A DNA stretch of 9,904 bases from Flavobacteriaceae bacterium. GTDB lineage: Bacteria > Bacteroidota > Bacteroidia > Flavobacteriales > Weeksellaceae. Where the stretch lies: positions 1 to 9,904 of the forward strand of contig JAITOO010000013.1 in NCBI GenBank assembly GCA_031289875.1, in the 5' to 3' direction. The notes beneath the pieces were generated by a model. That model saw only the letters and a list, made by a program, of their open reading frames with translations. It did no database searches and was not told the origin of the DNA. Positions 1 through 6,003 of this stretch are shown here, piece by piece; position 1 is the first letter of the stretch; every line of letters begins with the position of its first letter. The position numbers and the translations under genes are program-made.

Positions 1-2231
1 CCTGCTTTGAACCACTCAATCTGTCCTTGATTGTAGGTGTGGTTGGTAACAATCGTGTCTTTGCTTCCGTCTTTGTGAACAATTTCAATTGTAATCGGTT
101 TGTTTGGAGCAAATAGGTCTAAGTCCAAGAAGTTAAACGTATCGTCTTCCTGAATTTTATCGTAGTCATCAGGATTGGAGAAAATTAAAGCGAGCATTCC
201 CTGTTTTTTCAGGTTGGTTTCGTGGATTCTCGCAAAAGATTTTACCAACACGGCGCGTACGCCCAAGTGTCGAGGTTGCATAGCGGCATGTTCGCGGGAA
301 GAACCTTCACCATAGTTATTGTCTCCCACGACAATCGTCGGAACGCCATCTGCCTTGTATTTTCTTGCAGAATCCGGCACTGCCATATAATTACCTGTGT
401 TTTCGTTCTTTACACTGTTAGTTTCCATGTTGAAAGTATTCACCGCCCCAATCAAAGTATTATTGGCGATGTTGTCCAAATGACCTCTGTATTTCAGCCA
501 AGGTCCCGCCATAGAAATGTGGTCGGTAGTACATTTTCCGTATGCCTTGATGAGCAATTTAGCTCCTGTAATATTTTTACCGTCCCAAGCAGGAAAACTT
601 TCCAGCAGTTGCAAGCGGTCGGAGGTAGGAGATACTGCGACTTGAATATCTGATCCGTCTTTGGCAGGAGCTTGATAGCCCGGGTCGTCCACGTCAAAAC
701 CTTTTGGCGGAAGTTTAAAACCTTTCGGTTCGTCGAACATTACGTCTTCTCCTTTTTCATTTTTGAGTTTGTCTTTTCTCGGGTCGAAAGCCAAATCGCC
801 GGCGATAGCTAACGCCGTAACCAATTCGGGCGAAGCGACAAAGGCATAAGTATTCGGATTTCCGTCGGCACGTTTGGCAAAATTTCGGTTGAAAGAATGC
901 ACAATTGTATTTTTTTCCTGTTTTTCAGCGCCCTCCCGCGCCCATTGCCCGATGCAAGGTCCGCAGGCATTGGCAAAGACTTTGCCTCCGATTTTCTCAA
1001 AAGTTTCCAAATAGCCGTCGCGTTCTACGGTGTAGCGAACCAACTCTGAACCGGGCGTAATGGTGTATTCTGCCTTCGGCTTGATTCCCTTTTCGGCAGC
1101 CTGTTGGGCGATAGATGCTGCCCGCGAAATATCTTCGTAGGAAGAGTTGGTGCAAGAGCCTATCAAGCCAACTTCCACTTTGAGAGGCCAGCCGTTTTTT
1201 TCGGCTTTTTCCCTGATTTCGGAAATCGGCGTAGCGATGTCGGGCGAGAAAGGTCCGTTCAAGTGAGGTTCTAAATTATTCAGGTCAATTTCAATCAACT
1301 GGTCGAAATATTGGGCAGGGTCTGCGTAAACTTCTTTGTCTGAGCGGAGTTCGTCTTTCAAGCGGTCGGCGAGGTCGGCAACTTCCGCACGGTTGGTGGC
1401 TTGCAGATAATGATTCATGCTGTCGTCATAAGCGAAAAGGGAGGTCGTAGCGCCTACTTCTGCCCCCATGTTGCAGATAGTTCCTTTTCCTGTGCAGGAA
1501 AGCGATTCTGCGCCTTCTCCAAAATATTCGATAATGCAGCCTGTACCGCCTTTCACGGTCAGCAGTCCGGATACTTTGAGAATAATGTCTTTAGGAGAAA
1601 CCCAACCGCTAAGTTTGCCGGTGAGTTTTATGCCTATGAGTTTCGGGAATTTCAACTCCCAAGCCATTCCCGCCATTACATCTACAGCATCTGCGCCGCC
1701 GACACCAATGGCAATCATTCCCAATCCGCCTGCATTCACAGTATGCGAATCGGTTCCAATCATCATCCCGCCGGGGAAAGCGTAATTTTCGAGAATTACT
1801 TGGTGGATAATTCCTGCTCCCGGTTTCCAGAAACCGATTCCGTATTTGTTGGAAACGGAGGCGAGGAAGTTGTACACTTCGTTGTTTTTGTTGAGGGCTT
1901 CCTGCAAGTCTTTGTCTGCGCCAATACGCGCCTGAATGAGGTGGTCGGCGTGGACGGTGGAAGGAACGGCAACTTTTTTCTTGCCTGCCTGCATGAACTG
2001 CAAGAGCGCCATTTGGGCGGTTGCGTCCTGCATGGCGACCCTGTCGGGTGCGAAATCCACATAGGATTCTCCTCTTTTGCAAGATTCGCTTGGATTTCCT
2101 TGCGACAAGTGGGTGTATAATATCTTTTCTGCGTAAGTCAGAGGTCTGCCCACGACTTTTCGAGCCTGTTCGACTCTGCTATTATGGCGGCTGTAAACCG
2201 CTTTAATCATCTCTAAATCAAATATCATCAT
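1..2231 (-). CDS. acn: Aconitate hydratase (mitochondrial/AcnA-like type), C-terminus cut by window edge
   Basis: This gene encodes the TCA-cycle enzyme that interconverts citrate and isocitrate through cis-aconitate, using a [4Fe-4S] cluster in the cytoplasm. I translated the minus strand from ATG at 2231 and found one uninterrupted frame of about 744 codons to the window edge. The three cluster-binding cysteines are visible: C360 in [10 protein letters not shown], and C423 and C426 in [10 protein letters not shown]. Their spacing matches mitochondrial aconitase. The N-terminal part has the GTDSHT motif. The swivel domain near the C-terminus has [15 protein letters not shown]. The reading ends in [10 protein letters not shown], which in the family lies about a dozen residues before the stop, so nearly the whole protein is here. 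A second ATG follows at 2228 and either could be the start. There is no Shine-Dalgarno sequence. No other TCA gene is in view. The family call is firm; the stop lies outside the window. Confidence 0.95.
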   Translation of the reverse strand, partial: MMIFDLEMIKAVYSRHNSRVEQARKVVGRPLTYAEKILYTHLSQGNPSESCKRGESYVDFAPDRVAMQDATAQMALLQFMQAGKKKVAVPSTVHADHLIQARIGADKDLQEALNKNNEVYNFLASVSNKYGIGFWKPGAGIIHQVILENYAFPGGMMIGTDSHTVNAGGLGMIAIGVGGADAVDVMAGMAWELKFPKLIGIKLTGKLSGWVSPKDIILKVSGLLTVKGGTGCIIEYFGEGAESLSCTGKGTICNMGAEVGATTSLFAYDDSMNHYLQATNRAEVADLADRLKDELRSDKEVYADPAQYFDQLIEIDLNNLEPHLNGPFSPDIATPISEIREKAEKNGWPLKVEVGLIGSCTNSSYEDISRAASIAQQAAEKGIKPKAEYTITPGSELVRYTVERDGYLETFEKIGGKVFANACGPCIGQWAREGAEKQEKNTIVHSFNRNFAKRADGNPNTYAFVASPELVTALAIAGDLAFDPRKDKLKNEKGEDVMFDEPKGFKLPPKGFDVDDPGYQAPAKDGSDIQVAVSPTSDRLQLLESFPAWDGKNITGAKLLIKAYGKCTTDHISMAGPWLKYRGHLDNIANNTLIGAVNTFNMETNSVKNENTGNYMAVPDSARKYKADGVPTIVVGDNNYGEGSSREHAAMQPRHLGVRAVLVKSFARIHETNLKKQGMLALIFSNPDDYDKIQEDDTFNFLDLDLFAPNKPITIEIVHKDGSKDTIVTNHTYNQGQIEWFKA

Positions 2232-2428
2232 TAGTGTTTCAGCTTTTTATGGATTGTTCTTTTTTAATTCGAGAAAGATACAATTTTTTCGTTAAATATA
2301 ATGAGGTTTGTCATATTTTGGTTGTAATTTATAATGATTTTAAATTATTCCGGTATTGGATTTTTTTATTATTTGCTGATAAGGAGGACTGCGAGAACTT
2401 AAAACAATAGAATAAACTTAATTTTCTA
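2232..2428. other. AT-rich intergenic region upstream of aconitase
   Basis: This stretch between the aconitase start and the left end of the MITE-like element has no open frame that resembles a protein, no tRNA and no GC-rich hairpin. It should hold the aconitase promoter. The purine-rich AAGGAGGA near 2381-2388 looks like a Shine-Dalgarno sequence but is not followed by a usable start codon. Confidence 0.6.
2273..2280 (-). promoter_or_regulatory. Possible -7 element for the aconitase gene
   Basis: On the minus strand this reads TATCTTTC, one mismatch from the Bacteroidota -7 consensus TAnnTTTG. It would give a leader of roughly 35 nt before the ATG at 2231. I see no convincing TTTG at the -33 position, so this is a weak call based on one near-match in AT-rich DNA. 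Confidence 0.3.
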
Positions 2429-2461
2429 AGTACTATCCACAAATTAGTTTGAATTATCATG
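2429..2461 (+). repeat. Left terminal inverted repeat of the MITE-like element
   Basis: It starts AGTACT directly after TA and pairs with 2583-2615 in inverted orientation (24 of 33 positions identical by eye). The best-conserved blocks are the outer six bases and the AGTTTG block at 2446-2451. Confidence 0.72.
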
Positions 2462-2470
2462 TATCTTTGT
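2462..2470 (+). promoter_or_regulatory. -7 promoter element of the remnant transposase (TATCTTTGT)
   Basis: TATCTTTGT is an exact match to the Bacteroidota -7 consensus TAnnTTTG followed by a pyrimidine. It lies just inside the left inverted repeat, and the remnant ATG follows at 2478, so any transcript would have an almost absent leader. A TTTG sits 10 bp upstream, closer than the usual spacing of about 19-21 bp, so the -33 box is unproven. Confidence 0.45.
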
Positions 2471-2477
2471 ATTCATC

Positions 2478-2600
2478 ATGGGACGAGTAAATACACCGAT
2501 ACTGACAATTGAGCAATGCCAAGAGTTAGAACAAGGCTTCTGCCACTGTTTTCGTATGCGTTGCCAAAGCATAAAATTCTCTCATTTTAATGCAAACTGA
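2478..2600 (+). pseudogene. IS630-family transposase, N-terminal remnant (40 codons)
   Basis: The frame starts MGRVNTPILTIEQ and continues through QELEQGF, CHCFRMRCQSI and a short unrelated tail to TGA at 2598-2600. From memory of the family, Bacteroidota IS630-type transposases begin with a very similar stretch: NTPILT..EQ..ELEQGF, then about four or five residues, then SHCFRMRCQ.ILLKSEGR, leading into a helix-turn-helix DNA-binding domain. Compared with that, this copy lacks a few residues between GF and CHCF and breaks off after CQSI, where the right inverted repeat begins. The rest of the DNA-binding domain and the DDE catalytic domain are gone. It cannot encode an active transposase. The frame is still open, so a 40-residue peptide is possible but I do not expect a function. 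Confidence 0.7.
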
Positions 2601-2615
2601 TTTTTAACGAGTACT
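2583..2615 (-). repeat. Right terminal inverted repeat of the MITE-like element
   Basis: It is the inverted partner of 2429-2461, ends in AGTACT and is followed directly by TA at 2616-2617. The stop codon of the remnant transposase frame lies inside it. Confidence 0.72.
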
Positions 2616-2642
2616 TATATTAAATTAGCAATACCTTAAAAT

Positions 2643-3626
2643 TTAATTTTCCTTGTAAATCACCGTTCCGCCCCAGGAATAACCCACGCCGAAGCCTGCC
2701 AGCAAGATTTTTTCTTTATTCTCGGATTTGGAAATCAGGTTTTTAAGGACAATCGGAATAGTTGTAGAAACCGTATTGCCGTAGTCTTTCATGTCGATGA
2801 TGAATTTTTCTTCGGGAATACCGATTTTCTCCCGCAGGGAATTAATCATATACGTATTTGCCTGATGAAAAACGTATTGGTCGATGCTTCCAAGCGTTTC
2901 GTCGTTTTTGTCCAGTGTTTCCTGCACTAAATAAGGTACCGCGCGGTTGGTGAAGCGGAAAATCTCAGGACCGTCCATATACAGAAAATTATCGTTAGGA
3001 AAACTCTCTAAATCAGCGGTTTTAGGATGTTTGAAAGCTCCGTTTCTAACGATAAGATTCTTGGCTCCGCTACCGTCCGTTCCGAGAGAAAAATTTCCGA
3101 TTTTGTACGTCCCTTCAGTGGAAATCAACGTAGCAGATGCGCCGTCGCCGAAAATACTCCAATTTTTTTTGTCGGTGGGATGCAGATGTTTGGAGTACAT
3201 CTCAGCAGTAACCAAAAGCACATTTTTGGCAATGCCCGCAACGATAAGACCCTTTGCCAGAGACAGCCCGTACACGTATCCCGAACAGCCCTGATTGATG
3301 TCCAGCGCACCACAGTGAACGCCGATTTGCGCCTTGTCCTGAACGATGCAGGCAGTGGCAGGAAGAAAATAATCCGGCGACTGCGTGCAGATAATTAAAA
3401 AGTCAATATGCTGTTTATCAATGGGATATTCTTTGCATAATTGATTAATCGCTTCGACTGCCAAATCGGAAGCCGATTGATTTTCATCGGCAATTCTTCG
3501 AGTTTTGATGCCGACCTTGTTCACAATTTTTTCAACGTTCCATTCGGGAAACAGCTTGATGAATTCTTCATTTGGGAGTTCCTTTTCGGGCAAGATGTAA
3601 GATATGTATTTAATAAAAGCGTCCAT
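2643..3626 (-). CDS. Beta-ketoacyl-ACP synthase III family protein (FabH-like)
   Basis: This is a 327-residue thiolase-fold condensing enzyme of the KAS III family. Such enzymes join an acyl-CoA (or acyl-ACP) to malonyl-ACP by decarboxylative Claisen condensation in the cytoplasm. The catalytic triad is visible: nucleophile C114 in DINQGCSGYVYGL, H254 in VFHQAN, and N284 in YGNTVSTTIP. The C-terminal GFGVGYSWGGTVI is also typical. Length is normal for the family. The ATG at 3626 is well placed, about 23 nt after a near-consensus -7 element. The gene stands alone, without the rpmF/plsX or fab genes that often accompany housekeeping fabH. The GCSGYVYG active-site context is one I associate with KAS III paralogues for special lipids or secondary products as well as with FabH itself. 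I therefore leave the symbol blank: the family is certain, the substrate is not. Confidence 0.93.
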   Translation of the reverse strand: MDAFIKYISYILPEKELPNEEFIKLFPEWNVEKIVNKVGIKTRRIADENQSASDLAVEAINQLCKEYPIDKQHIDFLIICTQSPDYFLPATACIVQDKAQIGVHCGALDINQGCSGYVYGLSLAKGLIVAGIAKNVLLVTAEMYSKHLHPTDKKNWSIFGDGASATLISTEGTYKIGNFSLGTDGSGAKNLIVRNGAFKHPKTADLESFPNDNFLYMDGPEIFRFTNRAVPYLVQETLDKNDETLGSIDQYVFHQANTYMINSLREKIGIPEEKFIIDMKDYGNTVSTTIPIVLKNLISKSENKEKILLAGFGVGYSWGGTVIYKEN

Positions 3627-3649
3627 AAATATATTGTAAATTGAGAATG

Positions 3650-3657
3650 TAAAGGTA
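3650..3657 (-). promoter_or_regulatory. Near-consensus -7 element for the KAS III gene
   Basis: On the minus strand this reads TACCTTTA, one mismatch from TAnnTTTG. It ends 23 nt before the ATG at 3626, the same spacing as the exact element before the E1 gene. No clear -33 TTTG is visible. It would make the KAS III gene separately transcribed from comF, whose stop is 61 bp upstream. Confidence 0.4.
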
Positions 3658-3687
3658 ATGATTTATTCATATTATAAAAGAGGGAGC

Positions 3688-4359
3688 CTACCGCACTTTT
3701 GCCAGCGTGAAAATGCTCACTTCGGTTTCGGGAATTTTCAACAGTTCTTCTGTGCAGGCGGTTAGCGTTGCGCCCGTTGTGAAAACGTCATCGACCAGCA
3801 GATAATGTTTTGCTTCCGAATTTGTTCGGCGAAAAGCGTTTTTCATTCTTTCCAGCCGCTCATATTTTCCTGATTTTGTCTGCGATTCCAAATGATGAAC
3901 GCGCACCAGCGCCTGATTGTCAAACTTGCAATTCAGCCGTTCCGCCAGCCATTGAGTGCAGAGTTCCACCTGATTGTACCCGCGTTTCCGCTCTCTTTTA
4001 GCGTGAATAGGGACGGGGATAACCGATTCAATTTCAGAAAGAACAGGATTGTTTTTGTTTTCTTCCAGCCAAATTTCTGCCAGCAACGTGCCCAATTCCG
4101 GAAAATTCTTGTATTTCATGTGGTGAATCAAGGTCTGCGCAATATTTTCCTGATGGAAAAACAGCAAAGAAGAGGCGTATTTTACCCGAGTTGTTTCGTT
4201 GATTTTTGCATGAATTTCGTTGTCGGAACCTAAAATCATGCCCGTCAAAGGAAGCGAGTTTTTGCACTTTTCGCACAAAAATTCCTGTGCGTCAGGTGTG
4301 ATAAGTCCGCAATTCATGCACCGTTTCGGGAATAAGGAACTGATAAAATTTTTTAACAT
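3688..4359 (-). CDS. comF: ComF family phosphoribosyltransferase-like protein
   Basis: This is a 223-residue protein with the two-part ComF architecture. The N-terminus carries a zinc-ribbon-like pair of CxxC motifs (C14/C17 and C29/C32). The C-terminal half is a type I phosphoribosyltransferase domain with VIPVPIHAKRERKRGYNQ (about 113-130), a QTKSGKYER stretch and the PRPP-binding loop LLVDDVFTTGAT (about 187-198). ComF proteins are linked to uptake of transforming DNA and to recombination in several bacteria, but many members in non-competent species have no proven role. The ATG at 4359 directly precedes MLKNFISSLFPKRCMNCG, a typical N-terminus. It is transcribed away from queD across a 47-bp gap. 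Length is normal and no key motif is missing. Confidence 0.93.
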   Translation of the reverse strand: MLKNFISSLFPKRCMNCGLITPDAQEFLCEKCKNSLPLTGMILGSDNEIHAKINETTRVKYASSLLFFHQENIAQTLIHHMKYKNFPELGTLLAEIWLEENKNNPVLSEIESVIPVPIHAKRERKRGYNQVELCTQWLAERLNCKFDNQALVRVHHLESQTKSGKYERLERMKNAFRRTNSEAKHYLLVDDVFTTGATLTACTEELLKIPETEVSIFTLAKVR

Positions 4360-4367
4360 TTTTTTCT

Positions 4368-4376
4368 TAACTTTGC
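4368..4376 (+). promoter_or_regulatory. -7 promoter element for queD-lpxH (TAACTTTGC)
   Basis: TAACTTTGC matches the Bacteroidota -7 consensus TAnnTTTG plus pyrimidine exactly. Transcription should start near 4382, giving a leader of about 25 nt before the GTG at 4407. The upstream -33 region is a run of T and A without a clean TTTG. Confidence 0.55.
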
Positions 4377-4389
4377 ATTAAATTTCAGG

Positions 4390-4397
4390 CAAAAATA
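4390..4397 (-). promoter_or_regulatory. Possible -7 promoter element for comF
   Basis: On the minus strand this reads TATTTTTG followed by C, an exact TAnnTTTG match, ending 30 nt before the comF ATG. In AT-rich DNA such matches arise by chance, but its position in the short divergent gap fits. It faces the queD -7 element, so the two promoters would overlap. Confidence 0.38.
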
Positions 4398-4406
4398 GTA
4401 AATTTA

Positions 4407-4850
4407 GTGATTCGATTAACAAAAATATTTACTTTCGAAACCGCCCATGCCCTTTGGGGGTATGACGGCAAATGCAAAAACATTCACGGACATTCATACA
4501 AACTGTACGTTACGGTCAAGGGGCAGCCGATTGATGACCTTTCCAGCACAAAAAACGGAATGATTATGGATTTTGGAGAACTGAAAAACATTGCCAATCA
4601 ACTGATTATAAAACAATTAGACCATGCCGTTCTGTTGAATGCTCTTTCAGAACACAAGTTGCTGGGAGAGAGGCTGTTGCAGGAAGGGCACAAAGTTGTT
4701 TTTACGCCATATCAGCCGACCTGCGAAAATATGCTGCTGGATTTTGCTGAGAAAATTCAATCAAAATTGCCTGAAAACGTGATTCTTGCAAAACTAAAAT
4801 TATACGAAACCGAAACTTCCTATGGAGAATGGATAGGGGAAGACCAGTAA
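4407..4850 (+). CDS. queD: 6-carboxytetrahydropterin synthase / 6-pyruvoyl-tetrahydropterin synthase family (QueD)
   Basis: This is a 147-residue member of the PTPS/QueD family. QueD converts 7,8-dihydroneopterin triphosphate to 6-carboxy-tetrahydropterin in the pathway to preQ0 and queuosine. The zinc ligands are visible as H14 in ETAHAL and H27 and H29 in the NIHGHSY motif, with the catalytic cysteine C23 four residues before H27. D72-H73 and E134 in KLYETETSYGEW complete the usual active site, and PTCEN lies at 104-108. The start is GTG at 4407: no in-frame ATG lies upstream within reach, and starting here gives the normal short N-terminus before the first zinc histidine. The next gene overlaps the last 22 bp, which suggests co-translation. 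No preQ1 riboswitch was recognised in the 47-bp upstream gap. A pterin-synthesis role instead of queuosine cannot be excluded. Confidence 0.93.
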   Translation: MIRLTKIFTFETAHALWGYDGKCKNIHGHSYKLYVTVKGQPIDDLSSTKNGMIMDFGELKNIANQLIIKQLDHAVLLNALSEHKLLGERLLQEGHKVVFTPYQPTCENMLLDFAEKIQSKLPENVILAKLKLYETETSYGEWIGEDQ

Positions 4851-5635
4851 ATATCGAATGGGAAGTCGGGAAAAAAATCTATTTTGTTTCCGACCAGCAC
4901 TTTGGCGCCCCCGACGAGCCGTCGTCTCGAGCGAGGGAAGCCGTTTTTGTCCGTTTTTTAGACAAAATCAAAACGGATTGTCAAATTTTGTTTTTGGTCG
5001 GAGACTTGTTCGATTTTTGGTTTGAGTACAAAACCGTTGTTCCCAAAGGTTTTGTGCGCGTTTTGGGGAAATTGGCAGAGCTTTCGGACAGCGGAATCAA
5101 GATTTGTTTTTTTTCCGGAAATCACGATTTGTGGATTCGAGAGTATCTGCAAAAAGAACTTGATTTTTTGATTTTCAGAAAGGAACAGGTTTTTATCATC
5201 AACGAAAAGAAATTTTTCATAGCGCACGGCGATGGTTTGGGACCCGGCGACAAAGGCTACAAACGAATGAAAAGACTTTTTACCCATCCGCTGGCACAGT
5301 GGCTGTTCCGCTGGCTACACCCTGATATTGGAACGGCGGCGGGGATTCATCTTTCGCAGAAAAACCGCCTTATTAGCGGGGACGAAGATGTGAAATTTCT
5401 CGGCGAAGACAAAGAATGGCTCATTCTTTTTTCCAAAGAAAAATTGAAAACGGAACATTTTGACTATTTCGTTTATGGACACCGCCACCTGCCGATGGAT
5501 TTGGAAATCGGCGCAGGCAGCCGCTATCTCAATCTCGGCGACTGGATTACGTATTTCACTTATGCCGTTTTTGACGGCGAAAATCTTTCTTTGGAAAAGT
5601 TTGATGAAAAAAAATATTCTGACAAAAAATTCTGA
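4829..5635 (+). CDS. lpxH: UDP-2,3-diacylglucosamine diphosphatase-like metallophosphoesterase (LpxH family)
   Basis: This is a 268-residue calcineurin-type metallophosphoesterase. LpxH cleaves the pyrophosphate of UDP-2,3-diacylglucosamine to give lipid X, the fourth step of lipid A synthesis, at the inner face of the cytoplasmic membrane. The metal-binding motifs appear in order: SDQHFG (D22, H24), GDLFDFW (D59), SGNHD (N98, H99), HGDG (H133) and YGHRH (H218, H220). An insertion between HGDG and GHRH contains the helix-rich KRMKRLFTHPLAQWLFRWLHPDIG, as in LpxH lid regions. It is slightly longer than E. coli LpxH (about 240 residues), partly because of about 14 extra N-terminal residues. The ATG at 4829 lies inside queD and is the only ATG before the DxH motif in this frame, so the 22-bp overlap is probably real. 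The DQH in place of the more usual DLH is a small variation. Confidence 0.88.
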   Translation: MDRGRPVNIEWEVGKKIYFVSDQHFGAPDEPSSRAREAVFVRFLDKIKTDCQILFLVGDLFDFWFEYKTVVPKGFVRVLGKLAELSDSGIKICFFSGNHDLWIREYLQKELDFLIFRKEQVFIINEKKFFIAHGDGLGPGDKGYKRMKRLFTHPLAQWLFRWLHPDIGTAAGIHLSQKNRLISGDEDVKFLGEDKEWLILFSKEKLKTEHFDYFVYGHRHLPMDLEIGAGSRYLNLGDWITYFTYAVFDGENLSLEKFDEKKYSDKKF

Positions 5636-5709
5636 TACGGTTTTTTGCGCTCTGACTGATAAAAATGTAAATGCGCCATCGAATGGTATAATAAAAGATT
5701 CATAAACTT

Positions 5710-6003
5710 TTACAAAAACTTCACTTCCGTAAAAATTTCTGCGCCGAGTTCTTCGTGCAGCGCAGACAAAATTTTGTTTCGCCCGAAGCTCAGTTCTTGC
5801 CGCAAAGCGGGAGAATCCAGAAAAATCATAAGCGTTGATTGCTTGGAATCAATTTTCAACGTGTGTTGCGCAATATTTTCGCCCATTGTTTTCCGCCAAA
5901 TGTCTTCCACTTGCATCAGGCGCAGTTTTTCTTCCAGTCCTAAATGCTGAATCAGGTTTTTGACGGCAGCGCCGACCGTTTGTTCTTTTCGGCGGAGATT
6001 CAT
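5710..6003 (-). CDS. DUF721 / DciA-like protein
   Basis: This is a 97-residue protein made up almost only of a DUF721 domain. The domain signature is visible: W36 and G41 in DIWRKTMGENIAQHTL, then a strand-rich stretch STLMIFLDSPALRQEL (about 56-71), and a helix ending in ILSALHEELG. DciA, the named member of this family, is the replicative-helicase loader/operator in bacteria lacking DnaC or DnaI. Short DUF721-only forms next to recF are common in Bacteroidota. Its ATG overlaps the recF stop as ATGA (6000-6003), which implies translational coupling. It is the last gene of the operon and converges with the lpxH-like gene across a 74-bp gap, in which I see no convincing terminator hairpin. Family membership is good; the helicase-loading role is inferred from homologues. 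Confidence 0.85.
   Translation of the reverse strand: MNLRRKEQTVGAAVKNLIQHLGLEEKLRLMQVEDIWRKTMGENIAQHTLKIDSKQSTLMIFLDSPALRQELSFGRNKILSALHEELGAEIFTEVKFL

Larger units (their letters stand above)
2429..2615 (+). mobile_element. MITE-like, internally deleted IS630-type element (187 bp) flanked by TA
   Basis: The two ends form imperfect terminal inverted repeats. The first 33 bases (2429-2461) match the reverse complement of the last 33 (2583-2615) at 24 positions, including an outer AGTACT and an inner AGTTTG block. A TA dinucleotide lies directly outside each end (2427-2428 and 2616-2617), as expected for IS630/Tc1-mariner transposition, which targets and duplicates TA. Inside is a 40-codon frame resembling the N-terminus of an IS630-family transposase, with no room for the catalytic DDE domain. 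The element is therefore non-autonomous and could move only if a related transposase is supplied elsewhere in the genome. It sits between the 3' end of the KAS III gene and the aconitase promoter and interrupts neither. Repeats, TA flanks and internal remnant agree, but only one copy can be seen here. Confidence 0.75.

Noticed and set aside
1401..2120. A 239-codon open frame on the plus strand antisense to aconitase, with others near 1468-1785 and 1609-2082
   Set aside because: The opposite strand holds an uninterrupted aconitase with all cluster cysteines. The antisense frames are low-complexity shadows without family features.
2381..2388. Shine-Dalgarno-like AAGGAGGA
   Set aside because: No start codon or open frame follows at a usable distance, and the other genes here do not use such sites.
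2638..2650. AT-only inverted repeat AAAATTTAATTTT at the end of the KAS III gene, considered as a terminator
   Set aside because: The stem has no G-C pairs and would be too weak to act as an intrinsic terminator.
3163..3170. Run of eight T in the KAS III gene, and another at 5107-5114 in the lpxH-like gene, as possible phase-variation tracts
   Set aside because: Runs of eight A/T are common in such AT-rich DNA, both genes are in frame, and neither product is a typical phase-variable surface protein.
2947..3398. Plus-strand open frames antisense to the KAS III gene
   Set aside because: They are shadows of a complete, motif-bearing minus-strand gene and resemble no protein family.
5460..5705. 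An 81-codon plus-strand frame overlapping the end of the lpxH-like gene
   Set aside because: It is out of frame with the LpxH-like gene over most of its length, and its sequence shows no domain.
5636..5709. Convergent gap searched for a bidirectional terminator
   Set aside because: Only 4-5 bp of possible pairing (TGCGC with GCGCA-like bases) with a long loop was found, not enough to call.
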